Made by a program: the position numbers and the translations under genes. Below are positions 62,035 through 64,000 of a stretch of DNA of 64,000 nt, one piece after another (position 1 is the stretch's first letter; every line of letters begins with the position of its first letter). Under the pieces are notes generated by a model. The model was not told the DNA's origin. It made no database searches and saw nothing but the letters and a program-made list of their open reading frames with translations. Source of the DNA: Ectopseudomonas mendocina (GTDB lineage Bacteria > Pseudomonadota > Gammaproteobacteria > Pseudomonadales > Pseudomonadaceae); assembly GCF_016008875.1 (NCBI RefSeq), contig NZ_JADTQG010000006.1:62001-126000 (forward strand), in the 5' to 3' direction.

Positions 62035-62907
62035 ATGGCAAAGGTCGCATTTATCGGCTTGGGCGTTATGGGGTATCCGATGGCCGGGCATCTCGCCCGC
62101 AAGGGTCATCAGGTGACGGTCTACAACCGTTCACCGGGTAAGGCCGAGCAGTGGATGGGGGAGTATGCCGGCAGCAGCGCGCCAACCCCACGCGAGGCGG
62201 CGGCGGGCGCCGAATTGGTGATGTGCTGCGTAGGTAACGACGATGACCTGCGCAGCGTGATTCTCGGCGAGCAGGGCGCCTTCGCCGGCATGGCGCCGGG
62301 TGCCATCCTGGTCGACCACACCACCGCTTCGGCCGATGTGGCGCGTGAACTGGCTGCCGTTGCGGCCGAGCGTGGCCTTGGTTTTCTCGATGCGCCGGTG
62401 TCCGGTGGCCAGGCCGGTGCGGTCAATGGCGTGCTGACCGTGATGGTCGGTGGTGAAGCCGAAGCCTATGCGGTCGCCGAGCCGGTAATCCAGTGCTACG
62501 CGCGCATGATGCGTCTGATGGGGCCGGCCGGCAGCGGCCAGCTGAGCAAGATGGTCAACCAGATCTGCATCGCCGGCCTGGTGCAGGGGCTGGCCGAGGC
62601 GCTGAATTTCGCCCAGTGCGCCGGGCTGGATGGTCATGCGGTCGTCGATGTGATCAGCAAGGGTGCTGCGCAGTCGTGGCAGATGGAGAATCGCTACAAG
62701 ACCATGCTTGCCGGCGAGTTCGATTTCGGCTTCGCGGTCGACTGGATGCGCAAGGATCTGTCGATCCTGCTCGAGGAATCGCGTCGCAACGGTGCGCAGC
62801 TGCCGGTGACGGCGCTGGTCGATCAGTTCTACGCCGACGTTCAGGGCATGGGCGGCGGGCGTTGGGACACCTCCAGCCTCCTGGCCCGTTTGCAGCGTAA
62901 CCGCTGA
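62035..62907 (+). CDS. Beta-hydroxyacid dehydrogenase (3-hydroxyisobutyrate/tartronate-semialdehyde reductase family)
   Basis: The 290-residue enzyme starts at ATG 62035 (MAKVAFIGLGVMGYPMAGHL) after CAGGAGGT. It has the NAD-binding GLGVMG, the substrate loop DAPVSGGQAGAVNGVLTVMV, and the catalytic Lys in GSGQLSKMVNQICIAGLVQG. Which acid it reduces cannot be told from the sequence. Confidence 0.92.
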   Translation: MAKVAFIGLGVMGYPMAGHLARKGHQVTVYNRSPGKAEQWMGEYAGSSAPTPREAAAGAELVMCCVGNDDDLRSVILGEQGAFAGMAPGAILVDHTTASADVARELAAVAAERGLGFLDAPVSGGQAGAVNGVLTVMVGGEAEAYAVAEPVIQCYARMMRLMGPAGSGQLSKMVNQICIAGLVQGLAEALNFAQCAGLDGHAVVDVISKGAAQSWQMENRYKTMLAGEFDFGFAVDWMRKDLSILLEESRRNGAQLPVTALVDQFYADVQGMGGGRWDTSSLLARLQRNR

Positions 62908-62980
62908 TCACGAAAGGCCTCGACGGACGGCGCGCGCCTCATTAGCATCGCCGCCGTTCGTTTGTTGTCGAGGTCGTTTC

Positions 62981-63232
62981 ATGGAGTGTCGTGCCGGTTG
63001 CGGTGCCTGCTGCATCGCGCCTTCCATTAGCTCGCCGATTCCAGGCATGCCGAACGGCAAGCCGGCCGGCGTGCGCTGCATTCATCTCACTGCCGAGTTT
63101 CTCTGCGCCATTTTCGGTCGCCCGGAACGCCCCGCCGTGTGTGGTGGCTTCAAGGCAGACGTGGACCTGTGCGCCGACGATCGCGACAGCGCCATTCGTA
63201 TGCTGGGCTGGCTGGAGCAGGCGACGGCCTGA
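62981..63232 (+). CDS. YkgJ-family cysteine-cluster protein
   Basis: The 83-residue protein has the cluster MECRAGCGACCIAPSISSPI and later FLCAIF, AVCGGF and DLCADD. YkgJ-type proteins bind zinc or an iron-sulfur cluster through eight cysteines, of which seven or eight are present here. Role unknown. The downstream START gene follows after 66 bases. Confidence 0.9.
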   Translation: MECRAGCGACCIAPSISSPIPGMPNGKPAGVRCIHLTAEFLCAIFGRPERPAVCGGFKADVDLCADDRDSAIRMLGWLEQATA

Positions 63233-63298
63233 GGATCTGAACCGGCTGCGTTCTGCGCCGGTCGAAACGCAAACAGTCCTGACGGGAGTTGCCTGACG

Positions 63299-63898
63299 AT
63301 GATGCGTTTTTCCGTTTTGCTCATGATGCTGACTGCAATCACCGCCCAGGCTGCCGAAAGGCAGTGGCAGCTAGAGCGTGAAGAGGATGGCGTGAGCGTG
63401 TATCTGGCCGATGTGCCGGGGTCGAAATACAAGGCCTATCGCGGTGTCGTGACGATCGATGGCGATCTGGCCGCGGTGCAGGCCGCGCAGGAAGATGTCG
63501 AGGGCTCCTGCGCCTGGATCTTCAGTTGCCAGCAGCAGCGCTTGCTCGAGACCAGGGGCGATGTCAGCGAGTTGTACGCTCGCTTCGAGACGCCCTGGCC
63601 GGTGAAGGCGCGAGATTCGGTGATTCAGGTGACGACGCGAACCGAAGCCGATGGCAGCGTTACCCGTCTGCTCAAGGCGGTGCCAGAGCGCTTGCCGGAG
63701 GAGAAGGATTTCGTCCGCGTGCAGCGCGTCGATGGCCAGTGGCACCTGAAGCCGCTGGACGGCGGCAAGGTTGAAGTAACGTACGAGGCGCATACCGAGC
63801 CGGGCGGCAGCGTGCCGTCGTGGTTGGCCAACAGTTTCGTCGTCGATGCGCCGTTGCAGACGCTGCAAGGCTTGCGGGCGAAAGTGGAAGGGCGTTGA
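63299..63898 (+). CDS. START-domain (SRPBCC) secreted protein
   Basis: The 199-residue protein has a signal peptide (MMRFSVLLMMLTAITAQAAE). The START-like fold has WQLEREEDGVSVYLADVPGS, KAYRGVVTIDGDLAAVQAAQ, and FETPWPVKARDSVIQVTTRT. Proteins of this type bind lipids in the periplasm; the ligand is not known. Confidence 0.87.
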   Translation: MMRFSVLLMMLTAITAQAAERQWQLEREEDGVSVYLADVPGSKYKAYRGVVTIDGDLAAVQAAQEDVEGSCAWIFSCQQQRLLETRGDVSELYARFETPWPVKARDSVIQVTTRTEADGSVTRLLKAVPERLPEEKDFVRVQRVDGQWHLKPLDGGKVEVTYEAHTEPGGSVPSWLANSFVVDAPLQTLQGLRAKVEGR

Positions 63899-63915
63899 GG
63901 CAAGTCGTTCGGCAA

Positions 63916-63949
63916 TAAAAAAGGCTGCCAGATTGGCAGCCTTCTTGGT
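63916..63949. terminator. Bidirectional terminator
   Basis: AAGGCTGCC, loop AGATT, GGCAGCCTT, with A run upstream and TCTTGG downstream. Confidence 0.85.
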
Positions 63950-63961
63950 TTCGCGGCGCTA

Positions 63962-64000
63962 TCAGTCGCGGTCGGCGGGCAGGTCGCGCTGCTCGTAGCC
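63962..64000 (-). CDS. C-terminus of an unseen minus-strand gene
   Basis: The last 12 residues (GYEQRDLPADRD) and stop TGA are visible. It is placed directly after the bidirectional terminator, as expected for a convergent gene. Too short to identify. Confidence 0.4.
   Translation of the reverse strand, partial: GYEQRDLPADRD

Overview
The window reads as chromosome of a Pseudomonas, most like the P. mendocina/oleovorans group. It is G+C-rich, with the gene order tig-clpP-clpX-lon-hupB-ppiD, fabI, a Yej/Npp-type ABC transporter with two binding proteins, mltD, gloB, rnhA, dnaQ, ldcA, fimL and nudC, as remembered from the PA1796-PA1834 stretch of P. aeruginosa. It continues into blocks resembling the tpm/htpX/alaA/msrB region and the PA1571-PA1573 region. 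This assignment rests on recognised protein families and remembered synteny; no alignment was run.

Layout. 1-2787: end of a sugar/glycerol-type solute-binding protein, folD, and tRNA-Arg(TCT), tRNA-His(GTG) and tRNA-Leu(TAG). 2762-10405: an integrated-element remnant bounded by a 29-bp direct repeat of the tRNA-Leu 3' end. It holds an integrase C-terminus, phage-type regulators, a BRCT-domain protein, an A+T-rich two-gene cassette (ABC-type ATPase plus a small putative PD-(D/E)XK nuclease), a YafO-family toxin with a 48-residue upstream partner, and broken P2-like tail genes gpD and gpU. 10530-18959: proteostasis block (trigger factor, ClpP, ClpX, Lon, HU-beta, PpiD). 19014-29012, all on the minus strand: a phospholipase-D-like lipoprotein, fabI and a five-gene peptide transporter operon. 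29160-41183: HDOD regulator, mltD, gloB, a methyltransferase-like protein, rnhA, dnaQ, lysine decarboxylase, a dienoyl-CoA isomerase-type crotonase, fimL and nudC. 41276-50505: TauE/SafE permease, an SDR/APH/SCP2/histidine-phosphatase run suggesting acyl-CoA or lipid handling, sohB, acuI, and a hotdog protein divergent from a TetR regulator. 50611-64000: tpm, htpX, an SDR with its partner, alaA, msrB, an ATP-NAD kinase-like protein, a DUF1287 protein, a DCC/DoxX-like chimera, an ABC exporter, an RhtA-like exporter, ppnP, a DEDDh exonuclease, a beta-hydroxyacid dehydrogenase, a YkgJ-type protein and a START-domain protein.

The core genes look intact. The island is heavily decayed: many genes carry frameshifts, several of them at homopolymers, or stop codons replacing likely glutamines. 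The repressor-like gene, the BRCT gene, a two-helix membrane protein and the toxin/partner pair remain open. The best candidates for something undescribed are the ATPase-nuclease cassette, whose nuclease frameshift sits exactly on an A_AAA_AAG slippery heptamer, and the YafO toxin with its unfamiliar small partner.
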